A stretch of 13,051 nt of DNA, taken from Cyanobacteriota bacterium. Lineage in GTDB: Bacteria; Cyanobacteriota; Cyanobacteriia; Phormidesmidales; Phormidesmidaceae. The DNA lies in assembly GCA_027592485.1 (NCBI GenBank), contig JAQCKL010000060.1:1-13051 (forward strand), in the 5' to 3' direction. The notes under the pieces are model-generated. The model was not told where the DNA came from. It was given only the letters and a program-made list of their open reading frames with translations, and ran no database searches. A program made the position numbers and the translations under genes. Every line of letters starts with the position of its first letter. Position 1 is the stretch's first letter. This document shows, one piece after another, positions 1 to 6,997 of the stretch.

Positions 1-20
1 GTCCTGAGCGAAGTCGAAGG
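1..20. repeat. REP-like repeat end
   Basis: The first bases contain CCTGAGCGAAGTCGAAGG, a sequence I recognise as a short dispersed intergenic repeat (complement CCTTCGACTTCGCTCAGG) found in many copies in some cyanobacterial and other bacterial genomes. Only one arm lies in the window, so any hairpin partner would be to the left. No second copy was seen in the window, so the call rests on recall of the motif. Confidence 0.4.
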
Positions 21-255
21 AGGGAGCCAGAAGGTAGGGTTATTCGCGCCAAGCTCAACTGGGGGAACGGTTATTACAGGGGATCGTTGTATTGCAGGCA
101 ACATGCCCAGCCCCTAGGGGTTGGCGTATGGTGAACTCGTTTGGGTTTGGGGGCAGTCTGAAGGTGACCGGGTACCCCAGCAAGTTCCGGGTGCTGTCAG
201 GGTTGCGCACTACCCCCACTTGACGTGGCGCGATCGTTGCGGCGACTAAGATTCC
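21..255 (+). other. Leader region upstream of the HD-domain gene
   Basis: No convincing gene is visible here. A reverse-strand frame (417-55) overlaps the HD gene and has no family-like sequence. The stretch holds a perfect 10-bp palindrome, CCCCTAGGGG, at 111-120 and a GGGTACCC palindrome near 170. The bases just before the ATG at 256 show no clear Shine-Dalgarno sequence. Confidence 0.4.
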
Positions 256-1104
256 ATGGCGACCTCCATTCCCCTGCGCATTCGCGGCTGTGTGCAATAT
301 TTGCAAACCGCCTACCGCTTTGCTTATGGCAAGGGCTTTGATACCTACGGCGAACTTCTGGGGGAGGTGACCACAGAGGTCTTGATGGCGATCGCCCGCA
401 GCGATGCCGCTTACCACAACCTAGAACACACCATCCAAGTGACGTTGGTGGGGCAGGAAATTCTGCAAGGTAAGCACCGTTGTGAGCACAGTGTCACCCC
501 AGAGGATTGGCTACACTTTCTGCTGGCCCTGCTGTGCCACGACATCGGCTACATCAAGGGGATTTGCCAGGGCGATCGCCCCGACGAGCACCGTTTTGCC
601 ACAGGGGTCGGTGCCGACAGTATTACCCTGCCCCCCACCGCCACCGGGGCCAGCCTCACCCCCTTTCATGTGGATCGCGGCAAGCAGTTTGTGGCGGAAC
701 GATTTGCCCACCACCCCCAGATTGATGGGTTACGGCTGCAACGGTACATCGAACTGACCCGATTCCCGGTGCCCCAGGACGAAGCCCACCGCTGCACCCT
801 CGACTACCCCGGCTTAACCCGCGCCGCTGATCTCATTGGTCAGTTGAGCGATCCCAACTACCTGGCCAAAATTCCAGCCCTGTTCCAGGAGTTTGAGGAA
901 ACTGGGGGCAATCAAGCCCTGGGCTACCAGAAACCCTTGGATTTACGGGCCGGATACCCCAGGTTTTATTGGAATGTGGTTTCCCAATACGTCCATCACG
1001 GCATTCGCTACCTGGAGGTCACCCCAGAGGGCAAGCCGATTTTGGAAAATCTCTACACCAATCTCAAGGTGGTTGAGCATGAGTTGACCCTGGCCGCCGC
1101 CTAG
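256..1104 (+). CDS. HD-domain metal-dependent phosphohydrolase (Npun_R2479-like)
   Basis: This 282-residue soluble protein has the signature of an HD-superfamily metal-dependent phosphohydrolase. Residues seen are YHNLEH (His54, His58), the HD doublet in LLCHDIGY (His95-Asp96) and the later Asp191 in RAADLIGQLSD. The YHNxxH spacing and the AADL motif resemble the catalytic core of class I cyclic-nucleotide phosphodiesterases. The closest family I recall is the cyanobacterial Npun_R2479 group of HD metalloproteins, whose substrate is not established. A cyclic nucleotide or other phosphoester substrate is inference. There are no membrane segments or sensor domains. The ATG at 256 is used because conserved sequence begins soon after it, although no strong ribosome site precedes it. 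The gene is convergent with dnaE-C, 113 bases away. Confidence 0.85.
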   Translation: MATSIPLRIRGCVQYLQTAYRFAYGKGFDTYGELLGEVTTEVLMAIARSDAAYHNLEHTIQVTLVGQEILQGKHRCEHSVTPEDWLHFLLALLCHDIGYIKGICQGDRPDEHRFATGVGADSITLPPTATGASLTPFHVDRGKQFVAERFAHHPQIDGLRLQRYIELTRFPVPQDEAHRCTLDYPGLTRAADLIGQLSDPNYLAKIPALFQEFEETGGNQALGYQKPLDLRAGYPRFYWNVVSQYVHHGIRYLEVTPEGKPILENLYTNLKVVEHELTLAAA

Positions 1105-1217
1105 TACATCGCGGCGTAAGTTTGCCAACCGTTGCCTGGGGTAGGGGAGCAGAGGCGCTAAGGGAGACGGGGACTGCCGCCAAAGAGTACTCGGGCTCCG
1201 TCAGACCCAAGAACCCC
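1105..1217. other. Convergent intergenic gap, HD gene / dnaE-C
   Basis: The gap between two convergent genes should terminate both transcripts. I see no strong GC hairpin followed by a T-run on either strand, so termination may be factor-dependent, or the transcripts may overlap. Confidence 0.3.
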
Positions 1218-2567
1218 CTAGGCGCTGATCAAGGGCGTCATACGGGCTTTGAAGTCGGCGCGGGCGAGGGCATGGATGGCGGCTTCGGGATCCTTCACCC
1301 GAAACTGTGCCCCCAGCCGCACGATTTGCCGCTGCTGTTGGCCACCGATCACCGCAATCACAGGCACCCGTGCATAGCCGGGATCATCCCCCTGGTTGCT
1401 GCGAATGACGTTGCGGAGGCGGTGCTGCTGCTCAATATCGGCGGCAATGCGGGGATCCAGTTCCACCATCACCAAGCGCACCGCTTCGATGGGTTCAGCA
1501 TCATCCACGATGAACTGCACCTGATCGTCGCGGCGATCGCACTTGCCCCACACCATCAACCGGGCATCGGGCTGGATGTGCTGACCAATACGCTCATAGG
1601 AGCGGGGGAAGACCACCCCTTCCACACTGCCGGTCAAGTCCTCAAGCACCACAATGGCCATGCGATCGCCCTTTTTGGTGACCACAGGTTTGACATTGGC
1701 CAACATGGCAATGGCGCTGAGGGTGATGTTGTCCGGCTGAGCCTCCATATCCCCCAGATTGATGGGGGCGAGGATGCGGGCAGACTTTTGCACCGATTTG
1801 AGGGGATGGTCGGAAATATAAAAGCCCAGCAGTTCCTTCTCCTGCTTCAGCTTTTCCTGGGGATCAAAGTCCGCGACGGGGACAGCCTTGGGCGCACTTT
1901 CAAAACCATCCATGGGGGCGGCATCCTCCGCAACTCCCCCCAACATCATGTCAAACAGGTTGCCCTGACCAATGGCACGATCCTTGGCCCGCCCCTGTGC
2001 CCAATCGATCACCAATTCCAGGTCCTGCATCAATTGGTTGCGGTTGGGGTCCAGGCGATCAAAGGCCCCACAGAGGATCAACGCTTCCAAAGCGCGGCGG
2101 TTGACGGCGTGGAGATCAACGCGATCGCACAGATCCGCCAAGGATTTAAATGGCCCCGCCTCAGCGCGGCTCTGCAAAATACACTCGATCGCCCCCTGGC
2201 CCACATTCCGCACCGCCGACAGACCAAAGAGGATTTTCTGCCCCTCTGGGGTAAAGTCCACCCGCGACTTGTTCACATCCGGCGGCAGCACCTCAATGCC
2301 CATGGCGATGCAGTTGGCAATGTGCATCTGCACCTTGTCCTGATCGCCACTGTTGGCGGTCAGCAGGGCCGCCATGTACTCCACCGGATAGTTGGCCTTC
2401 AGGTAGGCGGTCTGAAAGGTGACAAACCCGTAGGCCGTGGAGTGGGATTTATTGAAGCAATTGGAAGCGACTAAACCGTTGGCCAGCAAAAAATTGTGGT
2501 CCCGCTCCACCCCAATGTCATAGACGGGTTGAATACCTAAGGATTGACGACTAACAATTTTGACCAT
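1218..2567 (-). CDS. dnaE-C: DNA polymerase III alpha subunit, C-terminal half with C-intein (split DnaE-C)
   Basis: The protein has 449 residues. Residues 1-36 are the C-intein (starts MVKIVSRQSLG, then block F VYDIGVERDHNF and block G ending NGLVASN). Cys37 is the +1 nucleophile and begins the C-extein CFNKSHSTAYGF, the canonical cyanobacterial DnaE junction. The C-extein of 413 residues carries the end of the polymerase fingers (HSTAYGFVTFQTAYLK), a helix-hairpin-helix region around 110-175 and an OB-fold around 280-360. The ATG at 2567 is chosen because it gives the usual 36-residue C-intein. The same frame is open up to a TTG at 2606, which would add 13 residues and overlap the previous gene. 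The start lies 19 bases after the stop of the membrane-protein gene, and only a weak GAGTGAG precedes it. With DnaE-N it should rebuild the replicative polymerase by trans-splicing. Confidence 0.95.
   Translation of the reverse strand: MVKIVSRQSLGIQPVYDIGVERDHNFLLANGLVASNCFNKSHSTAYGFVTFQTAYLKANYPVEYMAALLTANSGDQDKVQMHIANCIAMGIEVLPPDVNKSRVDFTPEGQKILFGLSAVRNVGQGAIECILQSRAEAGPFKSLADLCDRVDLHAVNRRALEALILCGAFDRLDPNRNQLMQDLELVIDWAQGRAKDRAIGQGNLFDMMLGGVAEDAAPMDGFESAPKAVPVADFDPQEKLKQEKELLGFYISDHPLKSVQKSARILAPINLGDMEAQPDNITLSAIAMLANVKPVVTKKGDRMAIVVLEDLTGSVEGVVFPRSYERIGQHIQPDARLMVWGKCDRRDDQVQFIVDDAEPIEAVRLVMVELDPRIAADIEQQHRLRNVIRSNQGDDPGYARVPVIAVIGGQQQRQIVRLGAQFRVKDPEAAIHALARADFKARMTPLISA
2460..2567 (-). 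other. C-intein half (Int-C, 36 residues)
   Basis: This is the Int-C part of DnaE-C. Block F contains the DHNF motif and block G ends in Ala-Ser-Asn. The terminal Asn36 (codon AAT at 2460-2462) cyclises during splicing, and Cys37 (TGC at 2457-2459) is the first extein residue. The usual penultimate His of block G is Ser here, as is normal in cyanobacterial DnaE inteins. All residues needed for trans-splicing appear intact. Confidence 0.93.
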
Positions 2568-2586
2568 TTGCTCACTCTTTTTAAGA

Positions 2587-3054
2587 TCAAATAGCAGAGG
2601 CATCAAAACCAGAAAATAGTTGCGGGTTCAAAATCATGCCTACAACAATGAAAACTGTCATCGCCATCAGCATGAGATAGAAAATCGCAAACTGAGGAGA
2701 GCGGAGTACAAATCGGAACTCATTCCTCGGATTAGAGCGTGTTGCCGAAGTATTCACCGCATACTCATAAGCATCCAAGCTATTGGTTCTGAGAATGTCT
2801 TCTATTTCTGCTGATCGAAAAATAAAACGCATTTGGAATCGGCGATACGTGACCTCAATAAAGGCAAATGCTGAAACCACAACTACTGACATTAAAACAA
2901 TAAACACATTACCACTCTGGATGCCGATGGCAGTGAGCCCTGACCACAAGGCTAAGCACCAAGATTTAATGTTAAGTCCATTTTGGTCAAACCTGGCGAT
3001 GTTTGCCTGAACAATATCGATTTCTTTTAGGCAAGTTTCAAGCTTTAAATTCAT
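2587..3054 (-). CDS. Three-TM membrane protein of unknown function inside the split dnaE locus
   Basis: This 155-residue protein opens with a charged helix (1-30). Two hydrophobic segments follow (about 31-46 and 50-67), then a basic stretch YRRFQMRFIFRSAEIE (70-85), a polar region, and a third hydrophobic segment (about 121-142). I do not recognise a named family. The pattern of an N-terminal helix, a TM pair and a following amphipathic helix loosely recalls SLATT-type 2TM effector proteins, but that is a weak inference. The ATG at 3054 has GAGG five bases upstream. It overlaps the end of the 92-residue gene by 17 bases, which suggests translational coupling. Bases 2821-2940 are about 42-43% G+C by hand count, against 55% in a sampled 60-base stretch of dnaE-N, so it may be acquired DNA. 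Confidence 0.7.
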   Translation of the reverse strand: MNLKLETCLKEIDIVQANIARFDQNGLNIKSWCLALWSGLTAIGIQSGNVFIVLMSVVVVSAFAFIEVTYRRFQMRFIFRSAEIEDILRTNSLDAYEYAVNTSATRSNPRNEFRFVLRSPQFAIFYLMLMAMTVFIVVGMILNPQLFSGFDASAI

Positions 3055-3316
3055 CAGAGCCTCTATTAGGGATAGCTGTAGCTACAGATATAGCGTTTGT
3101 AAATTGGTCGATCGCACTCACCATACCTTCAGAATACGATTCCAGAACGGTGGCAGAAACATGTAGATCGGCTAGAGCTTGAGTAAAGACTTCTTCTTCG
3201 ACATACGGTGCTTCAAGGGTATGGATAGCCATAATTGCTTTTTCAAGCTGAGGCTTATAATCGTCTAGATATCGTTTCAGTCGAGTAAACGATGATTGTG
3301 AAATAACCTGCGTCAT
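3038..3316 (-). CDS. Small helical protein of unknown function, coupled to the membrane-protein gene
   Basis: The 92-residue product is predicted soluble and mostly helical, with acidic and hydrophobic positions alternating (LDDYKPQLEKAIMAIHTLEAP, then a YVEEEVF segment). It contains no Cys or His cluster and no DNA-binding motif that I recognise. The ATG at 3316 has a strong Shine-Dalgarno (AAAGGAGATTG, about nine bases upstream), which supports translation. Its stop lies inside the start of the 155-residue membrane-protein gene (17-base overlap). The pair therefore looks like a two-gene cassette whose soluble partner could bind or control the membrane protein. An antitoxin-like role is possible but is only suggested by the layout. 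Confidence 0.65.
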   Translation of the reverse strand: MTQVISQSSFTRLKRYLDDYKPQLEKAIMAIHTLEAPYVEEEVFTQALADLHVSATVLESYSEGMVSAIDQFTNAISVATAIPNRGSDEFKA

Positions 3317-3407
3317 AATTTCAATCTCCTTTCCAGATTCGCGATTTAAGGATCTTTTGGACAGGAAGGAGGCGAGTTATTTTGAAGCATTGGATTTTGG
3401 TCCTTAT
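3317..3407 (-). other. Gap between nuclease-like gene and the small-gene pair
   Basis: A 91-base gap holds the strong ribosome site of the 92-residue gene at its downstream end. It is the widest gap inside the dnaE-N to dnaE-C stretch and the likeliest place for an internal promoter, but I cannot identify a clear -10/-35 pair. Confidence 0.3.
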
Positions 3408-4088
3408 CTAAGCAGCCGTGCTCATAGCGTCAACTCTTTGAGCCACAATCTGGGTGAGAATTTTTAATATGATGTCAGCCTCAAGCTTGCTGCTGTATTC
3501 CTGAGAAGATTCCAGCCTTAGGGTAGGACGCTCTTTTTCTAGACCCGTTACCATGCCTCGCGAGAAGGTCCAGACATCGGCGATGGTGTAACACCCAAAA
3601 ATAACCTGGGGATCTTGCCCATCCAGTTCCCAGTTCAGCCGAGCTGCCGCTAGCATTGCGCCGTAGAGTTGATATTGAGGATTTTTAGCCTCAACACCGC
3701 GCTTAGCTTCTACAACAACTAAGTAAGGGGCTTCAAGATCACCGGTCACTCCTTTTCCTAAAACCCCATCGGCTACGCCAGAAATCTCAAAATCAGGATA
3801 TTTTGCCCGTAGTGGAACCTGTGCCCAAGCTCTGATCGTCCCTTGCTCGGCCAGCATCAGTAGGGGATAAATAGCCCGTGCCCAGACTGTGGCCTCGTTC
3901 ATGAGCTGGGGACGATCTTGGCGTAGGCGATCGCGCAAATCTGCAACCTGCCGCTGTACATGGGTAGACAGCGTGACCCCACTCACATCTGTCCAGGGAT
4001 AGGGTTGTACACCAGCATCCTGAATCTTCACCAGCGTTTTAAGCTGTGTCAGGGTTAAGCTAGAGCATGAAAGTTGAACGGGGGACAT
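3408..4088 (-). CDS. PD-(D/E)xK nuclease-like protein (HsdR-N type) between the intein halves
   Basis: The 226-residue protein carries a PD-(D/E)xK-type core: Asp107 in SGVADGVLG, then Glu127-x-Lys129 in LVVVEAKRG on the next strand, followed by Gln138 and Gln140 in NPQYQLYGAML. A helix with Asn64-Glu65 precedes this core. The layout matches HsdR N-terminal or RecB-like nuclease folds; no helicase or specificity domain is attached. Its ATG at 4088 is 14 bases after the dnaE-N stop, with GGAG eight bases upstream, so it is probably co-transcribed with dnaE-N. It sits where an unsplit intein would hold its homing endonuclease. A free-standing homing nuclease is thus an attractive inference. The alternative is an ordinary cyanobacterial accessory protein of a common nuclease-fold family. 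Catalytic activity is untested. Confidence 0.78.
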   Translation of the reverse strand: MSPVQLSCSSLTLTQLKTLVKIQDAGVQPYPWTDVSGVTLSTHVQRQVADLRDRLRQDRPQLMNEATVWARAIYPLLMLAEQGTIRAWAQVPLRAKYPDFEISGVADGVLGKGVTGDLEAPYLVVVEAKRGVEAKNPQYQLYGAMLAAARLNWELDGQDPQVIFGCYTIADVWTFSRGMVTGLEKERPTLRLESSQEYSSKLEADIILKILTQIVAQRVDAMSTAA

Positions 4089-4102
4089 GATCTCTTCTCC
4101 AA

Positions 4103-6736
4103 CTATGCATATTGCAGGACGGTTAGATGGGGAGCTTCAACAGGGGGAACCTCGGCCTCTTTTAACTCTAGCCCCTGCTCAAAAATGTCGTTGATGGAGC
4201 GCATTTCCCCAGCATCCGTCATGAATTTATGATCGCCAGTGGCGCGAATGGTGCGACCATCCTCAAGCTGATATTCAAAGAGTTCTTGACGGCCCCGATA
4301 ATGCCATTGGGCAATGGGCTGAGTGTAGATGAAGCCATTGGCATCCACACTGTAAACCTGACAATCAATTTGCTCCTCAACGATCTGACCGATTTTGAGT
4401 GGGCCATATTCCACCGTTAGCAGTTCGGTGTCGTAGCTGAGACAGTATTCAGCAAACTTGACCATTTGGTCCCAGAGCACCTCGACCACCTTTCTGGGCA
4501 CCCCTTTCTCCATGGATCCGGCAATGAACTGGCCCTTATGCTTCTCCATTTCAGAGACCTTCTTTTTCCCCATGGCCCGCCGCAGCAGGTCGGCTTGGCC
4601 CAGGGAATACCCAGCCATATCCTGGGCAATTTTCATGATCTGCTCTTGATAGACCATGATCCCGTAGGTTTCGGTCAGGATCGGTTCCAGAATTTTGTCG
4701 GCGAAGTCGATCTTCTCGCGCCCGTGCTTACGATCGATAAATTTAGGGATGAGCCCCGCATCCAGCGGTCCCGGTCGATAAAGGGCCAGGACCGAGGAGA
4801 TATCTTCCAGACCGGAGGGCTTCAGATCCCGCACAATCTGGCGCATCCCCGAAGACTCCAACTGGAATACCCCCGCCAGATCACCTTTTTCCAAGAGCTT
4901 GAAGGTGGCGGGATCATCCATGGGCAGGTTGTCGAGGTCAATCACCTCGCCACTGTCGGCCTCCACCATTTCTACGGCCCTTTGGATCATGGTGAGGTTT
5001 TTGAGCCCCAAAAAGTCCATTTTCAGCAGGCCCAGGGCTTCCACATCTTCCATGTAGTACTGGGTGATCACCTGCCCTTCGTTGTTGCGCTGCAAGGGCA
5101 CAATCTCGTCTAAGGGATCCTTGGAAATCACCACCCCAGCGGCATGGACCCCAAAGGTTTTGTTCATGCCCTCAATCCGCATGGCCATGTCGAGCCACTT
5201 TTTGGTTTGGGGATCTTTGTCGTATTTTTCTTTGAATTCTGGGGCCGGGGTTTTGTCCGACACCATCACCTTCAGCTTGGTGGGCTTGCCCCGCGAGACT
5301 GGGATCAGCTTGGCCATGCGATCGGATTCCGCATAGGGGATATCCAGTACCCGCGCCACATCCTTCAACACCGCCTTCGAGGTCATGCGGTTGAAGGTGA
5401 TGATCTGGGCCACCCGCTCCTTGCCGTATTTCTCGGTCACATAGTCGATCACCTCATCCCGCCGTTGGATGCAGAAGTCCGTGTCAATATCTGGCATGGA
5501 CTTCCGTTCGGGGTTGAGGAAGCGCTCAAACAGCAATCCATGGTGTACCGGGTCGATATTGGTGATCCCCATGGCGTAGGCCACCAGGGAGCCCGCCGCA
5601 GATCCCCGCCCTGGCCCTACTGGGATATTGTTTTCCCGCGCAAACCGGATGTAGTCCCACACCACCAAGAAGTAGGTGGGGAACCCCATCTGGATCATCA
5701 TGGCGATCTCGTATTCGAGGCGATCTTTATACTCCTGGCTAATTGCCTCGTAGCTGGCCACCTTCATGCGCTGCACCAGTCCGTCTCGGGCCACATGGGC
5801 CATGTAATCTTCCGCGCCGCTGAATGCCTCAGGGATGGGGAAGTCGGGGATGCGGGGCTGACCCAAAATGCCGGTGTATTCCTCAATTTTGTCCGCGATT
5901 TCCAGGGTGGTGCGGATCGATTCCTCAATGACGTCATCGGAGAGATGATCGCGGAACAATTGACGCATCTCGTCGGCGGATTTTAGGTATTCCGTGCCGC
6001 TGTAGCGCAAGCGCTTGTCTTCGGTAATTAGCTTGCCGGTTTGGATGCAGAGCAGGGCATCGTGGGCTTCCACATCGTTGCAGGAGATGAAGTGGGAGTC
6101 GTTGGTGCAGATCAGCTTGATGTCCAGTTCTCGGGCGATCTTGACGATTTCCACGTTCACAATCCGGTCTTCGGGGGAGCCGTGATCTTGGATTTCGAGG
6201 TAGTAATCGTCCCCAAACAGGTCTTTATACCATTGGGCCACCCGGCGGGCGATTTCGGGCCGCTTTTGCAAAATCGCCTGGGGCACTTCTCCCCCCAGGC
6301 AAGCGCTGGTGACGATCAGCCCCTCGTGGTACTGCTCCAGTAGGTCTTTGTTGATGCAGGGGCGGGAAAAGATCCCGGACCCCTGCATGCCCTGCAAATG
6401 GGAAATGGTGGTGAGTTTGACGAGGTTTTTGTAGCCCTGGGTGTTTTTGGCCAGGACCACCTGGTGATAGCGGGGCACCCTGACCCGCTTGCCAGCACTG
6501 TTGAATTTCTGTTCGATATCGCCATTAACGAGATACATCTCGTTGCCGATGATCGGCTTGATGCCCGCCCCTTTGCACACCTTGATCAGCTCGATCGCCC
6601 CATACATGACCCCGTGGTCGGTGAGGGCGATCGCAGGCATCCCCAACTCCACCGCCCGATTGACCAAGGCGGGCAGTTGACTGGCCCCATCCAAAAGGCT
6701 GTAGTCACTGTGGATATGCAGGCCGACGAAGGACAT
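4103..6736 (-). CDS. dnaE-N: DNA polymerase III alpha subunit, N-terminal half with N-intein (split DnaE-N)
   Basis: The protein has 877 residues: a 764-residue N-extein and a 113-residue N-intein starting at Cys765. The extein begins with a PHP domain (HIHSDYS: His7, His9, Asp11; Asp40-His41). The polymerase palm follows, with PGRGSAAGS at 375-383, catalytic Asp416 and Asp418 in MPDIDTD, and Asp574 in KMDFLG. The extein ends KFAEY, the standard split point, and needs CFNKSHS from DnaE-C to complete the fingers. This is the replicative polymerase core; it works in the cytoplasm after trans-splicing. The start at 6736 gives the usual MSFVGLHIHSDYS opening. A long structured leader lies upstream, and the nuclease-like gene follows 14 bases after the stop. 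Confidence 0.97.
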   Translation of the reverse strand: MSFVGLHIHSDYSLLDGASQLPALVNRAVELGMPAIALTDHGVMYGAIELIKVCKGAGIKPIIGNEMYLVNGDIEQKFNSAGKRVRVPRYHQVVLAKNTQGYKNLVKLTTISHLQGMQGSGIFSRPCINKDLLEQYHEGLIVTSACLGGEVPQAILQKRPEIARRVAQWYKDLFGDDYYLEIQDHGSPEDRIVNVEIVKIARELDIKLICTNDSHFISCNDVEAHDALLCIQTGKLITEDKRLRYSGTEYLKSADEMRQLFRDHLSDDVIEESIRTTLEIADKIEEYTGILGQPRIPDFPIPEAFSGAEDYMAHVARDGLVQRMKVASYEAISQEYKDRLEYEIAMMIQMGFPTYFLVVWDYIRFARENNIPVGPGRGSAAGSLVAYAMGITNIDPVHHGLLFERFLNPERKSMPDIDTDFCIQRRDEVIDYVTEKYGKERVAQIITFNRMTSKAVLKDVARVLDIPYAESDRMAKLIPVSRGKPTKLKVMVSDKTPAPEFKEKYDKDPQTKKWLDMAMRIEGMNKTFGVHAAGVVISKDPLDEIVPLQRNNEGQVITQYYMEDVEALGLLKMDFLGLKNLTMIQRAVEMVEADSGEVIDLDNLPMDDPATFKLLEKGDLAGVFQLESSGMRQIVRDLKPSGLEDISSVLALYRPGPLDAGLIPKFIDRKHGREKIDFADKILEPILTETYGIMVYQEQIMKIAQDMAGYSLGQADLLRRAMGKKKVSEMEKHKGQFIAGSMEKGVPRKVVEVLWDQMVKFAEYCLSYDTELLTVEYGPLKIGQIVEEQIDCQVYSVDANGFIYTQPIAQWHYRGRQELFEYQLEDGRTIRATGDHKFMTDAGEMRSINDIFEQGLELKEAEVPPVEAPHLTVLQYA
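4106..4444 (-). other. N-intein half (Int-N, 113 residues)
   Basis: Int-N starts with the nucleophile Cys765 (TGT at 4442-4444) in CLSYDTELLTVEYG (block A). Block B, IRATGDHKFMT, supplies Thr69 and His72 of the intein (the TxxH motif). The end, roughly from LELKEAEVPP onward, is an acidic-hydrophobic tail; the half is somewhat longer than the 102-residue Npu half, and the known Ssp half is 123. All splicing residues are present, so it is predicted active with the Int-C encoded at 2460-2567. Confidence 0.93.
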
Positions 6737-6741
6737 GACGC

Positions 6742-6759
6742 TGTACCTTTATGAGTACA
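6742..6759. promoter_or_regulatory. Short inverted repeat just upstream of dnaE-N
   Basis: TGTAC at 6742-6746 and GTACA at 6755-6759 form an inverted repeat with an 8-base spacer, five bases before the dnaE-N ATG. It superficially resembles an NtcA box, but the GTA...TAC spacing is 10 rather than 8, so it is not a standard site. It could be an operator or a small leader hairpin. Confidence 0.3.
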
Positions 6760-6893
6760 AATTTACCACCTCGGACAGCCATGCCACGTTGATCGCGGCC
6801 CGCACTGCTGGAAGCTGCCCATAGGTTAGCCGATCTAAAGCGCCATATCTAGATGTATTTCGAGCGAATTCTAAAGATAAACCCTATATCTAG

Positions 6894-6912
6894 AGACAAA
6901 CCTGGTTTGTCT
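6894..6912. promoter_or_regulatory. Perfect 9+9 palindrome (operator candidate)
   Basis: AGACAAACC-T-GGTTTGTCT is a perfect inverted repeat with one central base. It overlaps the end of the second ATATCTAGA direct repeat. The size and symmetry suit a dimeric repressor site about 160 bases upstream of dnaE-N. It could also fold as an RNA hairpin with a three-base loop. Confidence 0.45.
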
Positions 6913-6916
6913 TGCT

Positions 6917-6953
6917 CCCCTCCACCCTCACCCCCTGACTCCCCTACCTCCCC
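6917..6953 (-). promoter_or_regulatory. G-quadruplex motif in the dnaE-N leader
   Basis: Read on the minus strand there are five G-runs (4, 4, 5, 3 and 4 G) with loops of 5, 5, 3 and 4 bases. This satisfies the G3+N1-7 rule. It lies about 180-220 bases before dnaE-N on its sense strand, so it could act in the DNA or in the mRNA leader if the promoter lies upstream. Confidence 0.5.
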
Positions 6954-6960
6954 AAAAGGC

Positions 6961-6997
6961 TAATGGGGCTCAGTCTTCCGCAGACTAAACCCCATTA
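6961..6997. repeat. 37-nt two-tier hairpin
   Basis: TAATGGGG (6961-6968) pairs with CCCCATTA (6990-6997), and AGTCT (6972-6976) with AGACT (6982-6986). A 3x3 internal loop separates the stems and TCCGC is the end loop. On the minus strand it is followed three bases later by TTTT, so it may be a weak terminator of the upstream membrane-gene cluster. A small RNA or an attenuator-like element is the alternative. Confidence 0.5.

Noticed and set aside
55..417. 120-codon minus-strand frame at the left edge
   Set aside because: It overlaps the HD gene's N-terminal part, has no recognisable domain and no clear ribosome site.
1122..2474. Long plus-strand open frame of 450 codons opposite dnaE-C
   Set aside because: It is the antisense shadow of dnaE-C: very His- and Gly-rich, with no family motif. 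High-GC codon use leaves the opposite strand open.
2121..3934. Lack of HIP1 octamers across most of the insert as proof of foreign origin
   Set aside because: dnaE-N itself also has a 2.7-kb stretch (3935-6626) without HIP1, and one octamer lies in the nuclease gene, so absence is not diagnostic.
5144..5986. 280-codon plus-strand frame opposite dnaE-N
   Set aside because: It lies fully inside the conserved polymerase palm on the other strand and has low-complexity His/Gly/Val composition; a shadow.
6743..6758. Possible NtcA site upstream of dnaE-N
   Set aside because: The GTA...TAC half-sites are separated by 10 bases, not the required 8, and no -10 box at the expected distance was found.
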